NCBI GenBank assembly: GCA_021296415.1 | Contig: JAGWAL010000005.1 | Span: 1 to 32,563, forward strand | From: Acidimicrobiia bacterium | GTDB taxonomy: Bacteria; Actinomycetota; Acidimicrobiia; Acidimicrobiales; CATQHL01 | DNA length: 32,563 bases | Direction: 5' to 3' | In this document: in pieces, positions 15,771-24,586 of the stretch | Numbering within the stretch: position 1 is the first letter of the stretch | Layout: each line of letters opens with the position of its first letter | The notes under the pieces: model-generated | The model's database searches: none | What the model was told of the DNA's origin: nothing | Seen by the model: the letters and a program-made list of their open reading frames with translations, nothing else | Program-made: the position numbers and the translations under genes

Positions 15771-17936
15771 TCAGCCCGCCGCGTCCAGAGCGGAGGAGGC
15801 CACCACGCCGCGGAACATTCCCCTGGCGACCTCGTGGGCCGTCGCCGCTGTCGTCGGCTGCGGCGCCACCCGCCCCACCTGGCGCGCCAGGTCGCAGACG
15901 AGTTTCACGTTCCGCACGAAGTCACCGGGGGTGATGTCGTCGAGCACGCGTGCCAGTGGTGCGCCCGCCGTCCAGGCATAGGCCGCCGGGGCGAAGCCCC
16001 CGTCGGGGGGCTCGGTACGGGGACGGCCGAGACAGGCCGTCTCGACGGCGGCGAGGGACTCGTGCAGCTCGCCGAGGCGGGCCCAGTCGGCGCGCAACGC
16101 AACCGTCGGCCAGCGGGGCTCGACGGGGACGTCGCCGCCCCGGCGCTCGTAGGTGCAGCACGCCAGCAGGGCCGCCAGCGAGGGCCCGTCGAGGTCGTCG
16201 AGTTGGCCGGCCATGAGTGCCTCGGTCACGAGGAGGTCGCGCTCGTGATAGATGCCGGCGAGGCGCAGGCCACTGTCGGCGAGCGTCCAGCCGTCCAGGT
16301 GCCCGCGCCGGCGGAGGACCTCGGTGAGTTCGTCGAACTCGGTGGCGAGGGTGTCCTTCTTGCTTCGCAGCTTGTTGCGGAGGTCTTCGACCCGGCGCGT
16401 GATGCGGCGGAGCCGCCGCTCGGCGTCGTGGCCTCCCCGCCGCCGCGCCGCGGCGTTGGCCTCGGCCAGCATCCGGCGGCCCTCGGTCAGTTGCCGTTCC
16501 AGCACGACCACCTCGCGGTCGGACTGGTACTGCGCCAGGGAGCGGCCCAGGACGCTCCGAGCCTCGTCCGGCGGCAGCCGCGCGATGAGGTTCACCACCA
16601 TGTTGTAGGTGGGACGGAAGGCCGAGACCAGGGTGAATGCCCGGCTGCTCACGAGTCCCGCCACGTCGCCGAACCGCAAGCGGGGGCTCCACAGCACCAC
16701 GGCGTATCCCTGCTCGTCGATGCCGCGACGCCCGGCGCGCCCTGTCAGCTGGGTGTAGCTCGAGGGCGTGAGCAACTCGTGGCCCTCGCCGGAGAATTTC
16801 GTGAGCTTCTCGATCACCACGGTGCGCGCCGGCATGTTGAGACCCAGCGACAGTGTCTCGGTGGCGAACACCACCTTGATGAGCCCGCGTATGAAGCACG
16901 CCTCGGTCGCCTCCTTGAACGGGGGCAGCATGCCCGCGTGGTGCGCGGCCACCCCGCTGAGCAACTGCGCCATCCAGGCCTCGTAGCCCACGGCGCGGCG
17001 GTCATTGCGGCCCAGGGGCGCCACGTGGGGCTCGACGATCTCCGCTATCCGGCGGCGCTCGGCGGCCGTGGTCAACTCCAGGGATGCGCGGGCCGCCAGG
17101 CGGGCTGCGTCGTCGCAGGCCGCCCGGCTGAAGATGAAGTAGATGGCCGGCAGCATCCGGCGACGCGACAGGGCCTCGATCACCGCGATCCTGTCGGGGG
17201 CCCGCCAGCGCCGCCCCCCGGCGCCGCGCACGCGTCGGCGCGAGCGGCGCTCGCGATCGAGGCGCTCGCCTTCGGGATTGGGACGGTCACCCACCAGAAC
17301 GGGCAGGAATTGCAGGTTCGCCCGCTCGTTCTCCCCGAAGCAGAGCAGGCTGTCGAGACTCACCGGTCGCTGCGTCTCGGTGACGGCCTGAACGGCGCCC
17401 CGCAACTCCGCGACCCACGAGCGGATCTCCTCGACGTTGGAGACGGTGGCGGAGAGGCACACGAAACGCACCGCCGGTGGCGCGTGGATGATGATCTCCT
17501 CCCAGACCGGACCGCGATAGGGATCCTGCAGGTAGTGCACCTCGTCCAGGATGACCCAGCCCAGCTGGCGCAGGTCGGGCGACTCGGCGTAGATCATGTT
17601 GCGGAGCACCTCGGTGGTCATCACCACCACGGGAGCCCCCGGGTTGATGGCGTTGTCGCCAGTGAGCAACCCCACCGACTCCGGACCGTGCTCGGCCACC
17701 AGATCGGCGTACTTCTGGTTCGACAGCGCCTTGATGGGCGCCGTGTAGAAGACCCGTCGCCTCTCGGCGAGCGCCACGCGCACGGCATGGAAGGCGACGA
17801 CCGTCTTGCCCGCGCCCGTGGGCGCGGCCACGATCACCGATGCGCCGTCGTCTATCGCCGCGATGGCCTCACGCTGGAAGCGATCCAGTTCGAAGGGATA
17901 CGCATCCGCCGGGGTGGCGGCTGCCGCGGTCGTCAC
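15771..17936 (-). CDS. helY: Ski2/Mtr4-like DExH-box RNA helicase (HelY-type)
   Basis: A 721-residue superfamily 2 helicase. It has Walker A APTGAGKT (38-45), TAPIKALSNQKYADL (motif Ia), GDNAINPGAPVVVMTTEVLR, the DEVH box (131-134), SATVSN (motif III), then FATETLSLGLNMPARTVVIE and LTGRAGRRGID (motif VI). TAPIKALSNQK and GRAGRRG are typical of Ski2/Mtr4-type RNA helicases, including actinobacterial HelY, but HelY is usually over 850 residues and this one has a reduced C-terminal part. It probably unwinds structured RNA for processing or decay. GTG 17936 overlaps the tatC stop as GTGA, so translation is coupled. The frame stays open upstream through tatC, but that part is only antisense-like shadow sequence. 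Confidence 0.88.
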   Translation of the reverse strand: MTTAAAATPADAYPFELDRFQREAIAAIDDGASVIVAAPTGAGKTVVAFHAVRVALAERRRVFYTAPIKALSNQKYADLVAEHGPESVGLLTGDNAINPGAPVVVMTTEVLRNMIYAESPDLRQLGWVILDEVHYLQDPYRGPVWEEIIIHAPPAVRFVCLSATVSNVEEIRSWVAELRGAVQAVTETQRPVSLDSLLCFGENERANLQFLPVLVGDRPNPEGERLDRERRSRRRVRGAGGRRWRAPDRIAVIEALSRRRMLPAIYFIFSRAACDDAARLAARASLELTTAAERRRIAEIVEPHVAPLGRNDRRAVGYEAWMAQLLSGVAAHHAGMLPPFKEATEACFIRGLIKVVFATETLSLGLNMPARTVVIEKLTKFSGEGHELLTPSSYTQLTGRAGRRGIDEQGYAVVLWSPRLRFGDVAGLVSSRAFTLVSAFRPTYNMVVNLIARLPPDEARSVLGRSLAQYQSDREVVVLERQLTEGRRMLAEANAAARRRGGHDAERRLRRITRRVEDLRNKLRSKKDTLATEFDELTEVLRRRGHLDGWTLADSGLRLAGIYHERDLLVTEALMAGQLDDLDGPSLAALLACCTYERRGGDVPVEPRWPTVALRADWARLGELHESLAAVETACLGRPRTEPPDGGFAPAAYAWTAGAPLARVLDDITPGDFVRNVKLVCDLARQVGRVAPQPTTAATAHEVARGMFRGVVASSALDAAG

Positions 17937-18784
17937 GGGACGGTGCTCCCGGGCTGGTCGGCCGGCTCGGTCGGGGGGCTCCCCGCGGCCTCTTCGGCAG
18001 CCTCCTCGCGCTCCTTCCGTCGTCGCCGCAGCACGCCGAAGAGGATCGACAGCTCGTAGAACGCGTACATGGGCCCCGACAGGGCCAGGAGCGTGAAGGG
18101 ATCGCCGGTCGGCGTGATCACGGCGCCGACGACCACGATGCCCACCACGGCCCACGGGCGGATTCGCTGCAGCGTGCTGGTGGGGATGAAGCCGGCGATC
18201 TGCCCGAAGATCAGCACGATCGGGAATTCGAAACCCAGGCCGAAGGCCAGGGCCATCTTCACGACGAACGAGATGTACCGGCGCGGTGAGAAGAAGCTGA
18301 CGAGGTCGTCGCCACCGACGGTCGCCAGGAAGCCGAGGGCACGGGGGATGCTCCAGAAGGCCAGCGCCACGCCCCCGGCGAACAGCAGCGCGGCCAGCGC
18401 CACGAACGCCAGGGTGTAGCGGCGCTCGCGGGGGTACAGGGCGGGCGTGATGAACCGCCAGGCCTGCCACAGCAGGATGGGCATCGTCAGCGCCACGCCG
18501 CCGTAGCCGGCCACGCTGACGCGCACGGCGAACGGCTCCAGCGGGTCGAGGACGAGCAGGCGGCAGCTCCCGGGGGCATCGAGTCCCTCGGCGTCGGGCG
18601 GGACGACGTCGCAGTACGGCTGCACCAGGAAGTCCAGGATCTGCGGGTAGAAGACCCAGCAGACCACGAAGCCGCAGGCGAGTGCCACGAGGGAGATGAT
18701 CAGCCGGCGGCGCAGTTCGGTGAGATGCTCGATGAGCGTCATCCGCCCCTTCGAGTACCTCTCGGGTCGGTCGACGTCGCTCAT
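17933..18784 (-). CDS. tatC: Twin-arginine translocase subunit TatC
   Basis: A 283-residue integral membrane protein with six predicted transmembrane segments. MTLIEHLTELRRRLIISLVA near the N-terminus is the conserved cytoplasmic TatC segment that recognises the twin-arginine signal. LLWQAWRFITPALYPRERRY, GLGFEFPIVLIF and VVGAVITPTGDPFTLLAL are the other family blocks. The loop after the first segment carries an extra acidic stretch with two cysteines (PYCDVVPP and GSCRLL), which may form a disulfide outside. The C-terminal tail is Glu/Pro-rich. Its ATG overlaps the tatA/B stop as ATGA. It exports folded proteins with the TatA-type protein encoded just upstream. Confidence 0.97.
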   Translation of the reverse strand: MSDVDRPERYSKGRMTLIEHLTELRRRLIISLVALACGFVVCWVFYPQILDFLVQPYCDVVPPDAEGLDAPGSCRLLVLDPLEPFAVRVSVAGYGGVALTMPILLWQAWRFITPALYPRERRYTLAFVALAALLFAGGVALAFWSIPRALGFLATVGGDDLVSFFSPRRYISFVVKMALAFGLGFEFPIVLIFGQIAGFIPTSTLQRIRPWAVVGIVVVGAVITPTGDPFTLLALSGPMYAFYELSILFGVLRRRRKEREEAAEEAAGSPPTEPADQPGSTVP

Positions 18785-19077
18785 CGAGCGTCGGGGTGAT
18801 CGGATCCGACCTCGGGTGGGGTGACGGGCGCCTCGTCGGACGCGGCGGGTTCGGTCGCGGTGGCCGGCGACTCGCTGCGGCCCCGCTCACGGGCCAGCGC
18901 CTCGAGCGGGGCATCCGCCGCGGCCTGCATCTCCTGCTGGAACCTGGTGATGATCTGGCGGGTCTTCGCCAGGATGCGGCCCATGGCTCGCGCCGTACCC
19001 GGGAGCCGGCTCGGACCCAGGACGACCAGGGCGATCACGAGAATCACCAGGACCTCACCCGGTCCGACGTTCAGCAC
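18781..19077 (-). CDS. tatA: Twin-arginine translocase TatA/TatB-type subunit
   Basis: A 98-residue protein with a single N-terminal transmembrane segment (GEVLVILVIALVVLGPSRLP), the Gly-Pro-x-x-Leu-Pro hinge and a following amphipathic helix (ARAMGRILAKTRQIITRFQQ), then a disordered acidic tail. FGPxxLP-type hinges occur in both TatA and TatB. The helix length and tail do not decide between them, and the motif GPSRLPGTARAMG leans slightly to TatB-like. It starts with GTG 19077 and overlaps tatC as ATGA. The gene diverges from a glycerophosphodiesterase 54 bases away. The minus strand reads TAGGCT seven bases before the GTG, so a leaderless transcript is possible. Confidence 0.92.
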   Translation of the reverse strand: MLNVGPGEVLVILVIALVVLGPSRLPGTARAMGRILAKTRQIITRFQQEMQAAADAPLEALARERGRSESPATATEPAASDEAPVTPPEVGSDHPDAR

Positions 19078-19131
19078 GCGGTCAGCCTATCCCTGGGCCA
19101 CAATCGGGCCTGTCGAGGGCACACTGAGGGC

Positions 19132-19860
19132 ATGGCCCCGCGGCTTCCCGCCCTCGTGTCGCGTCCCATCGGATTTGCCCACCGGGGCGGCATGGCGCAT
19201 GCCGCGGAGAACTCCCTGGGTGCCTTCGAGGCCGCGCTGGCGCGCGGTGCCACCGGGCTCGAGAGTGATGCGCGGCTCACCGCCGACGGCTCGGTGGTTC
19301 TGCACCACGCCGGCCGTTTCCGCCCTCCGCTCCCCCGCCTCGGGCATCGCAAGGTTCGCGCCGCAGGCCGAGCGGACATGCCCCCGGGTGTGCTGTCGCC
19401 GGCGGAACTCTACGCAACCTGTGGATCCGCCTTCGAGTTCTCCGTCGACATCAAGGATCCCGAGGCCGCGCCGGGAGTCGTCGAGGCGGCGCGGGGCGCC
19501 GGCAGGGAGGTCCCCAAACGTCTGTGGCTGTGCTCGGCGTCTCTGGCGCTACTCGAACAGTGGCGGGACCGCTGGAGCGATGTGCACCTGGTGCTCTCGA
19601 CGCGACGCCGCCTGATGGAGCATGGACCGGAGCGCCTGGCGGCGCGCCTGGCCCGAGCGGGGATCGATGCCGTCAACATGCCCTACGCCGACTGGACCGG
19701 AGGGACGGTCGTGTTGTTCCACCGTTTCGGCGTGCAGGCCTTCGGTTGGGATGCCCAGCACGACCGGACCCTGTGTGAACTGCTCGATGCCGGTATCGAC
19801 GCGGTCTACAGCGATCACGTGGACCGGATGATGGACGCCATCGCGCGCTACTACGACTAG
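19132..19860 (+). CDS. Glycerophosphodiester phosphodiesterase family protein
   Basis: A 242-residue GDPD-fold protein that would release glycerol-3-phosphate from glycerophosphodiesters. GFAHRGG (14-20), AENSLGAFEAALARGATGLE (25-44), SDARLTADGSVVLHH (45-59) and FSVDIKDPE match the family blocks: His17-Arg18, Glu26-Asn27, Glu44 and Asp46, and His58. The usual HD after the strand is HH here. The late AFGWDAQHDRTLCELLDAGI and AVYSDHVDRM fit the last barrel strands, where W and D/H often occur. No signal peptide is seen, so it is cytoplasmic. ATG 19132 is preceded by GAGGG; the frame upstream of it is antisense to tatA and is not counted. Confidence 0.9.
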   Translation: MAPRLPALVSRPIGFAHRGGMAHAAENSLGAFEAALARGATGLESDARLTADGSVVLHHAGRFRPPLPRLGHRKVRAAGRADMPPGVLSPAELYATCGSAFEFSVDIKDPEAAPGVVEAARGAGREVPKRLWLCSASLALLEQWRDRWSDVHLVLSTRRRLMEHGPERLAARLARAGIDAVNMPYADWTGGTVVLFHRFGVQAFGWDAQHDRTLCELLDAGIDAVYSDHVDRMMDAIARYYD

Positions 19861-19882
19861 CCGCGGCCAGCCACCGTCGGGC

Positions 19883-21187
19883 TCAGAGACCGCGGAGGTC
19901 GCCCAGTGGCCAGAACTGGAACACCGCGCTGCCGATGACGTCATCGCGCGGGACGGGACCGAAGTTGCGGCTGTCGAAGGAGACACTCCGGTTGTCGCCC
20001 AGCACGAAGACATGGCCCTCGGGCACCGTGCAGGCGCTGGTGCCGTCGAAGCCCGCCGTCGGGTCGCAGTTGGGAATGCCGGAGCGCACGTAGGTCCCGG
20101 TTCCGGCGAAGAGATAGGGCTCCTGGAGCCACTTGTCACCGATCTTCACGAGCCCCTCGTCGAAGTAGACCGTCTCGCCCTCCAGAGCCACGACTCGCTT
20201 GACGAGATCGCCGTCGGGGCGGTTGAAGACGACGAGGTCGAAACGCGACGGGCTGTCGGCGAGCTTGTTGACGAGAATCCGATCGCCGGGCACCAGCGTG
20301 GGCTCCATGGAGCCGGATTCCACGTGAAAGGCGTGGGCGACGAACGAGCGGATCAGCAACGACAGAACGATGGCGAGGGCCACCGTCACGACCCACCCCG
20401 CAACGGTGCGCCAGGGGGCCCGCGCCTCCTCGAGGTGCTCGCCGAAGTCCTCGTCGTAGTCGTCGTAGCTGTCCTCGTCGTAGACGTCCGTGGCCGCTCC
20501 CGCGGCGCCGGGCCGCGCCCCGCGCCGCGGGGGGGCCGCTTGGGGCATCGGCAGCGGCGGCGCGGAGGCCAGCAGGGGGTCCTGGCGGCGGCCCGCCGGT
20601 GCGGCGCCGGGTCCTGGCGGGCGCCTTCGGGGCGGCGGGGGGATGGCCGGCGGAACCTCCGGGCGCGCCGGCGGAACTGGTGGAGCGGGTCGACGGCGAG
20701 GATCGGGGGGCGCCGGCGCCGCAGGTGGCCGATCGGGCGGTGGTGGGACCACAGGTGGAGGATCGGGTGGCAGCGGCGCCGCAGCCGGCCGAGCGGGCGG
20801 AATCGGCGCCGGGGGGGACGGCTCGGTGGGCGGCTGCGCGAGGATCGGCGCTTCGGGCGGGGGCTCCGCACCCATCGACAGCAACTCGTCCAGGAGGCCG
20901 GGCGGCTCGGCTTCCTGGGGAGCCCCGGGTGAGGAGGCTGCGGGGGGAGGCTGCGCCTCGGGCGCGGGTGTGCCGGGCTCGCTGCCGGCGGGCGGTGGTG
21001 GCGATGCCGGGTCCTGGACCTCCGCCGGAGGCTCCGGCGCCGGCTCGGGCTCCTCCGGATCGGCCGGCTCCACGTCGGGTCCTGCGGGCATCGGCCGGCT
21101 GGTCAACTGGTCGAGGATGTGATCGACCCAGTCCGCGTCGGTCGGATCCGGCTCTTTCGGTGATCCCCCTGGAGGTTGCTGTGCCAT
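19883..21187 (-). CDS. lepB: Signal peptidase I with long proline-rich cytoplasmic tail
   Basis: A 434-residue type I signal peptidase (family S26). The catalytic domain begins after one membrane segment (about 262-280): SGSMEPTLVPGDRILVNKLA contains the nucleophile Ser293, VKRVVALEGE contains the general base Lys330, and GHVFVLGDNRSVSFDSRNFG is the last conserved box. Residues 1-230 are highly unusual: a Pro/Ala/Glu-rich disordered chain with two short amphipathic stretches (WVDHILDQLTS and LLDELLSMG), followed by a Tyr/Asp/Glu cluster (235-253). Usual actinobacterial enzymes have 230-300 residues. ATG 21187 was chosen because a GGTGAG-like site precedes it. It lies 40 bases downstream of pafBC and may be read through from the proteasome operon. 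Confidence 0.93.
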   Translation of the reverse strand: MAQQPPGGSPKEPDPTDADWVDHILDQLTSRPMPAGPDVEPADPEEPEPAPEPPAEVQDPASPPPPAGSEPGTPAPEAQPPPAASSPGAPQEAEPPGLLDELLSMGAEPPPEAPILAQPPTEPSPPAPIPPARPAAAPLPPDPPPVVPPPPDRPPAAPAPPDPRRRPAPPVPPARPEVPPAIPPPPRRRPPGPGAAPAGRRQDPLLASAPPLPMPQAAPPRRGARPGAAGAATDVYDEDSYDDYDEDFGEHLEEARAPWRTVAGWVVTVALAIVLSLLIRSFVAHAFHVESGSMEPTLVPGDRILVNKLADSPSRFDLVVFNRPDGDLVKRVVALEGETVYFDEGLVKIGDKWLQEPYLFAGTGTYVRSGIPNCDPTAGFDGTSACTVPEGHVFVLGDNRSVSFDSRNFGPVPRDDVIGSAVFQFWPLGDLRGL

Positions 21188-21227
21188 CGGGCACTCACCG
21201 TAACCGACCGTATCGGCTGCCCTGCGG

Positions 21228-23195
21228 TTATTCGCCGTAGCGCGCCAGGATTCGTCGCGCCGCCGAACCACCGGGATCGGCGGGGATTCCACTGCCGCCG
21301 GTGACCCGTGCAGCCGGGCCGAGACGCAGGAGCAGGCGCTCCAACCAGGCGATTCCGCCGACTTCGAATCGGGCCACGCACGTGTCCCCGTCCCAGTTGC
21401 GCCGGGTCGTGGGGTGATAGTCGAGCACCCAGTGCGCCGCCGGTCCCAGAGCCAGCTCGACCCAGGGTGCGTCCGCGGAGGGCTCCCAGGAGACAGCGGG
21501 GACCGGCTCCCGCGGCGGCTCGAACGACTCGTCGGTCAGCTGCGCCGCCGACACGCGGTCGAGCCGGAAGGTGCGCTCGTGACGGGCCGTCCGGCAGTAG
21601 GCGCGCACGTACCAGGCGCCGTCGTGCGCGAACGTGCGGTGTGGCTCGATCACCCTGTCACCGACGGCGTCCCGGTCATAGCTGTAGTACCGGATCGCCG
21701 CCGCCCGGTGGCTTCCGCAGGCTTCCTGCAGGGTTGCCAGAATCTCCGAGCCCCCGGCGCCGAGGTGCACCTCCAGTGCCTCGGTGGCGTTCACACCCAG
21801 GACCTGTGCGATCTTGGCGAGACCGCGGTCGAGGGCGCTGTCGCCCGTGACGCCCAGCAGGCTCGTGGCCGCCACGAGCAACGTGATGGCCTGCGGGGGC
21901 GTGAGTCGGAGCGGCCTGCGGAAGTAGTCGGCGAAGTTGATCTGGACCCAGCTCTCCACGACCTCCACCTCGATCAGCGCGTCGGGGGTGTAGGGCGGGA
22001 CGCCCACCATGAAGACCACCTGCTGCAGGTCACCGAGGAGCTCGTCGGCGGGATAGTCGAAGCGCTCGGTGATCTCGGCGAGCTCGGCGCCGCCGCGGCC
22101 GGCCACCCAGGGGATGAGTTGCAGGAGCCGGTGCATGCGTTCCGCCGACGTGAGGGTCCGGTGCCCGGGCCTGCCGGCTGCAGCCGCACGTCTCCCGCTC
22201 TCCGGCCCGGCGCCGCTCGAGCCGGAAGAGGTCCGGGGTGGCGGGGTCGGGCGGGCTGTCTCTCCGCCCGCCGCGGCGCAGGCCCGGAGCCGCCCGAGGA
22301 GCAGCTCCCGCAACGCCGGCGGGCCGAGGAGTTCGGCGTGCTCGAGCAGGCCGAGCACGAAGTCCACGAGAGCGTCGGGGTTGGCGACGGACACCTCCAG
22401 CCACACCGATCCGTCCGGGCGCCGCTCGTGGCGGAGGCCCTCGCTCGTCTGTACCAGCGCCCAGTCGGCGAGCTCGGCGTCCACCGTCAGCTGGGCGACC
22501 GCGGCGCCCTCGCCGATCTCCCAGGGAGGCCTCTCCAGGTCGCCCGGGGAGGCGGGCACGGGCTCGAACTCCCCTGCCGGCCCAGCCGTCAGATCGCCGA
22601 TGCGGTCGAGGCGGAAGTTCCGCCACGCCTGGCGGTGGCGATCCTGCCCGCCCAGGTACCAGTGACCGCGGACGAACCGGAGTTGGACCGGTTCGACGGT
22701 GCGCAGGTCGCCGCGGTGCCGGAACGAGATCGCGCTGCGCTCGCATATCGCCCGGTAGAGCACGACCAGGTTCTCGTCGGAGGGGATCACCGCCAGCTCG
22801 GGGGCCGCGTCATTCCCGGGAGGTAGCCCGCCCAGCGCCCAGAAGGCGGTGTCGGCGGAGGTTTCCTCGAGGCGTACCGCGCGCGCCGCCAGGTGCAGGG
22901 CGGCTCGCTCATCGGCTTCGAGTCCCGGATCCGCGAGGTAGTAGTCCCGGGGATGGATCCGGTATCCCTCGACGGGCGGGTCGCTGCCCGGAACCGCGCC
23001 GACCGTGAGCGGGATGCCCATCCGGCGCAACTCGCTCTTGTCCCGCTCGAAGGTCCGCCGGAACGCCTCCTTGCCGCTGGCGTAGCCGGCAACCTTGGCG
23101 GCGATCTCCGCTGCCGGCAGCAGGCGCTCGGTCGCCAGGAGTGCCGCGGTGAGATTCAGGAGCCGCTCCAGCTTGGCGCTCGCCGGGGCGGTCAT
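21228..23195 (-). CDS. pafBC: PafBC, fused WYL-domain transcriptional regulator
   Basis: A 655-residue natural fusion of PafB and PafC. Each half has a winged helix-turn-helix and a WYL domain. First half: HTH at about 8-65, WYL block with FVRGHWYLGGQDRHRQAWRN near 185. A Pro/Ser/Gly-rich linker (about 315-350) follows. Second half: HTH from RMHRLLQLIPWVAGRGGAEL, WYL block with RTFAHDGAWYVRAYCRTARH. In mycobacteria PafB and PafC are separate and together activate the LexA-independent DNA-damage response; fused forms such as the Arthrobacter protein have been characterised structurally (recalled). ATG 23195 lies 22 bases after the pafA stop, the usual position. WYL domains are thought to sense a ligand, possibly single-stranded DNA. 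Confidence 0.93.
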   Translation of the reverse strand: MTAPASAKLERLLNLTAALLATERLLPAAEIAAKVAGYASGKEAFRRTFERDKSELRRMGIPLTVGAVPGSDPPVEGYRIHPRDYYLADPGLEADERAALHLAARAVRLEETSADTAFWALGGLPPGNDAAPELAVIPSDENLVVLYRAICERSAISFRHRGDLRTVEPVQLRFVRGHWYLGGQDRHRQAWRNFRLDRIGDLTAGPAGEFEPVPASPGDLERPPWEIGEGAAVAQLTVDAELADWALVQTSEGLRHERRPDGSVWLEVSVANPDALVDFVLGLLEHAELLGPPALRELLLGRLRACAAAGGETARPTPPPRTSSGSSGAGPESGRRAAAAGRPGHRTLTSAERMHRLLQLIPWVAGRGGAELAEITERFDYPADELLGDLQQVVFMVGVPPYTPDALIEVEVVESWVQINFADYFRRPLRLTPPQAITLLVAATSLLGVTGDSALDRGLAKIAQVLGVNATEALEVHLGAGGSEILATLQEACGSHRAAAIRYYSYDRDAVGDRVIEPHRTFAHDGAWYVRAYCRTARHERTFRLDRVSAAQLTDESFEPPREPVPAVSWEPSADAPWVELALGPAAHWVLDYHPTTRRNWDGDTCVARFEVGGIAWLERLLLRLGPAARVTGGSGIPADPGGSAARRILARYGE

Positions 23196-23217
23196 CGCCG
23201 CTGCTCTCCGAGGCGCC

Positions 23218-24576
23218 TCACAGCGATGCGATCAGCTTCTCGACCCGTTCGTCGTGCGACTTGAACGGGTCCTTGCACAGCACGGTGCGCTGTGCCTGGT
23301 CGTTCAACTTCAGATGCACCCAATCCACGGTGTAGTCCCGCTTGCGATCCTTGGCGCGGCGTACGAATTCACCGCGCAGCCGGGCGCGGGTGGTCTGCGG
23401 GGGCGTTTCGATCGCCTCGACGACGTCGCTCGGGAGGCAGATCGACTCGACCATGTCCCGCTGCTGCAGCTTGTAGAACAGTCCCCGCTGCCGGCTCACG
23501 TCGTGGTACTTGAGATCCAGCAGGGCCAGCCGCGGGTCCTCCCAGGCCAGACCGTGGCGCTGGCGGTAGGACTCGATCAGCCGGTACTTGATCACCCAGT
23601 CGCACTCCCGGTGGAGGCTCAGGGGGTCCTTCTCGATGCGCTCGAGGCAGTGTCCCCACATCTGCAGGGCGCGCTTCTGCTCGACGCCGAGATCGAATCG
23701 GGTGGCGAATTCCTGGGCCCGCTCGAAGTACTCGCGCTGGATGTCCAGGGCGCTCAGCAGCCGGCCGTTGGCGAGCCGAACACGTCGCCGGCAGCTGAGA
23801 TCGTGGCTGATCTCCCTGATGGCGCGGATGGGATTCTCGAGCGTCATGTCACGCAGGACCACCGACGGCTCCTCGAGCATCTGCAGCAGGATGCTGCACG
23901 CCCCAACCTTCAGGAAGGTGGCGTACTCGCTCATGTTGGAGTCCCCCACGATGACGTGCAGCCGGCGGAACAGCTCGGCGTTGGCATGCGGCTCGTCGCG
24001 GGTGTTGATGATGGGCCGCGAGCGCGTGGTGGCGCTCGAGACTCCCTCCCAGATGTGCTCCGCCCGCTGGCTGATGCAGTACTTGGCGCCGCGGGGGGTC
24101 AGCAGGATCTTGCCGGCGCCGGCGTAGATCTGCCGGGTCACCAGGAACGGGATGAGGACCTCGCTGTACTCCGCCAGCTCCTCGCGCCGCGTGGTGAGGT
24201 AGTTCTCGTGGCACCCGTAGGAATTGCCTGCGGAATCGGTGTTGTTCTTGAAGAGGTAGATCTCGCCGCGCATCCCGTCGGCGTTGAGACGCTCTTGGGC
24301 GTAGGCGACCTGCGTGTCGAGCACCAGCTCGCCGGCACGATCGTGGGCGACGAGGTCATAGAGGGAGTCGCACTCCGGCGTTGCGTACTCGGGATGCGAA
24401 CCCACGTCGAGGTACAGCCTGGCGCCGTTGGCCAGGAAGACGTTGCTGCTGCGTCCCCACGACACGACGCGACGGAAGAGGTAACGGGCCACCTCGTCGG
24501 GGCTGAGACGGCGCTGGCCGCCGAGGGCGAACGTGACGCCGTACTCGTTCTCGATCCCGTAGATGCGCCGTTGCAC
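23218..24576 (-). CDS. pafA: Pup--protein ligase PafA
   Basis: A 452-residue ligase, the same length as mycobacterial PafA. It joins the C-terminal glutamate of Pup to substrate lysines using ATP. The start [19 protein letters not shown] carries the ATP/Mg-binding glutamates, and [20 protein letters not shown] includes the catalytic Asp57. [18 protein letters not shown] and [20 protein letters not shown] are further conserved blocks shared with Dop, but the Dop-specific loop is absent, which separates the ligase from the deamidase. GTG 24576 gives the normal N-terminus; the open frame upstream (to 24636) overlaps prcA and is not counted. An AAGGGT site formed across the prcA stop supports this start. 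Confidence 0.97.
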   Translation of the reverse strand: MQRRIYGIENEYGVTFALGGQRRLSPDEVARYLFRRVVSWGRSSNVFLANGARLYLDVGSHPEYATPECDSLYDLVAHDRAGELVLDTQVAYAQERLNADGMRGEIYLFKNNTDSAGNSYGCHENYLTTRREELAEYSEVLIPFLVTRQIYAGAGKILLTPRGAKYCISQRAEHIWEGVSSATTRSRPIINTRDEPHANAELFRRLHVIVGDSNMSEYATFLKVGACSILLQMLEEPSVVLRDMTLENPIRAIREISHDLSCRRRVRLANGRLLSALDIQREYFERAQEFATRFDLGVEQKRALQMWGHCLERIEKDPLSLHRECDWVIKYRLIESYRQRHGLAWEDPRLALLDLKYHDVSRQRGLFYKLQQRDMVESICLPSDVVEAIETPPQTTRARLRGEFVRRAKDRKRDYTVDWVHLKLNDQAQRTVLCKDPFKSHDERVEKLIASL

Positions 24577-24586
24577 CGGGTGACCC

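Noticed and set aside
15105..18059. A very long plus-strand open frame opposite the helicase and neighbouring genes
   Set aside because: It has no family-like sequence, is low in complexity and Arg/Pro-rich, and lies antisense to genes with clear helicase and Tat motifs. Very high GC keeps the opposite frames open.
17937..18914. N-terminal extension of the helicase frame through tatC and tatA
   Set aside because: The upstream translation is low-complexity Arg/Pro/Gly sequence, while tatC and tatA are unmistakable in their own frames, and GTG 17936 sits in a GTGA overlap.
18796..19131. Upstream extension of the glycerophosphodiesterase
   Set aside because: It is antisense to tatA and has no GDPD similarity; ATG 19132 has a ribosome site and begins right before the first GDPD strand.
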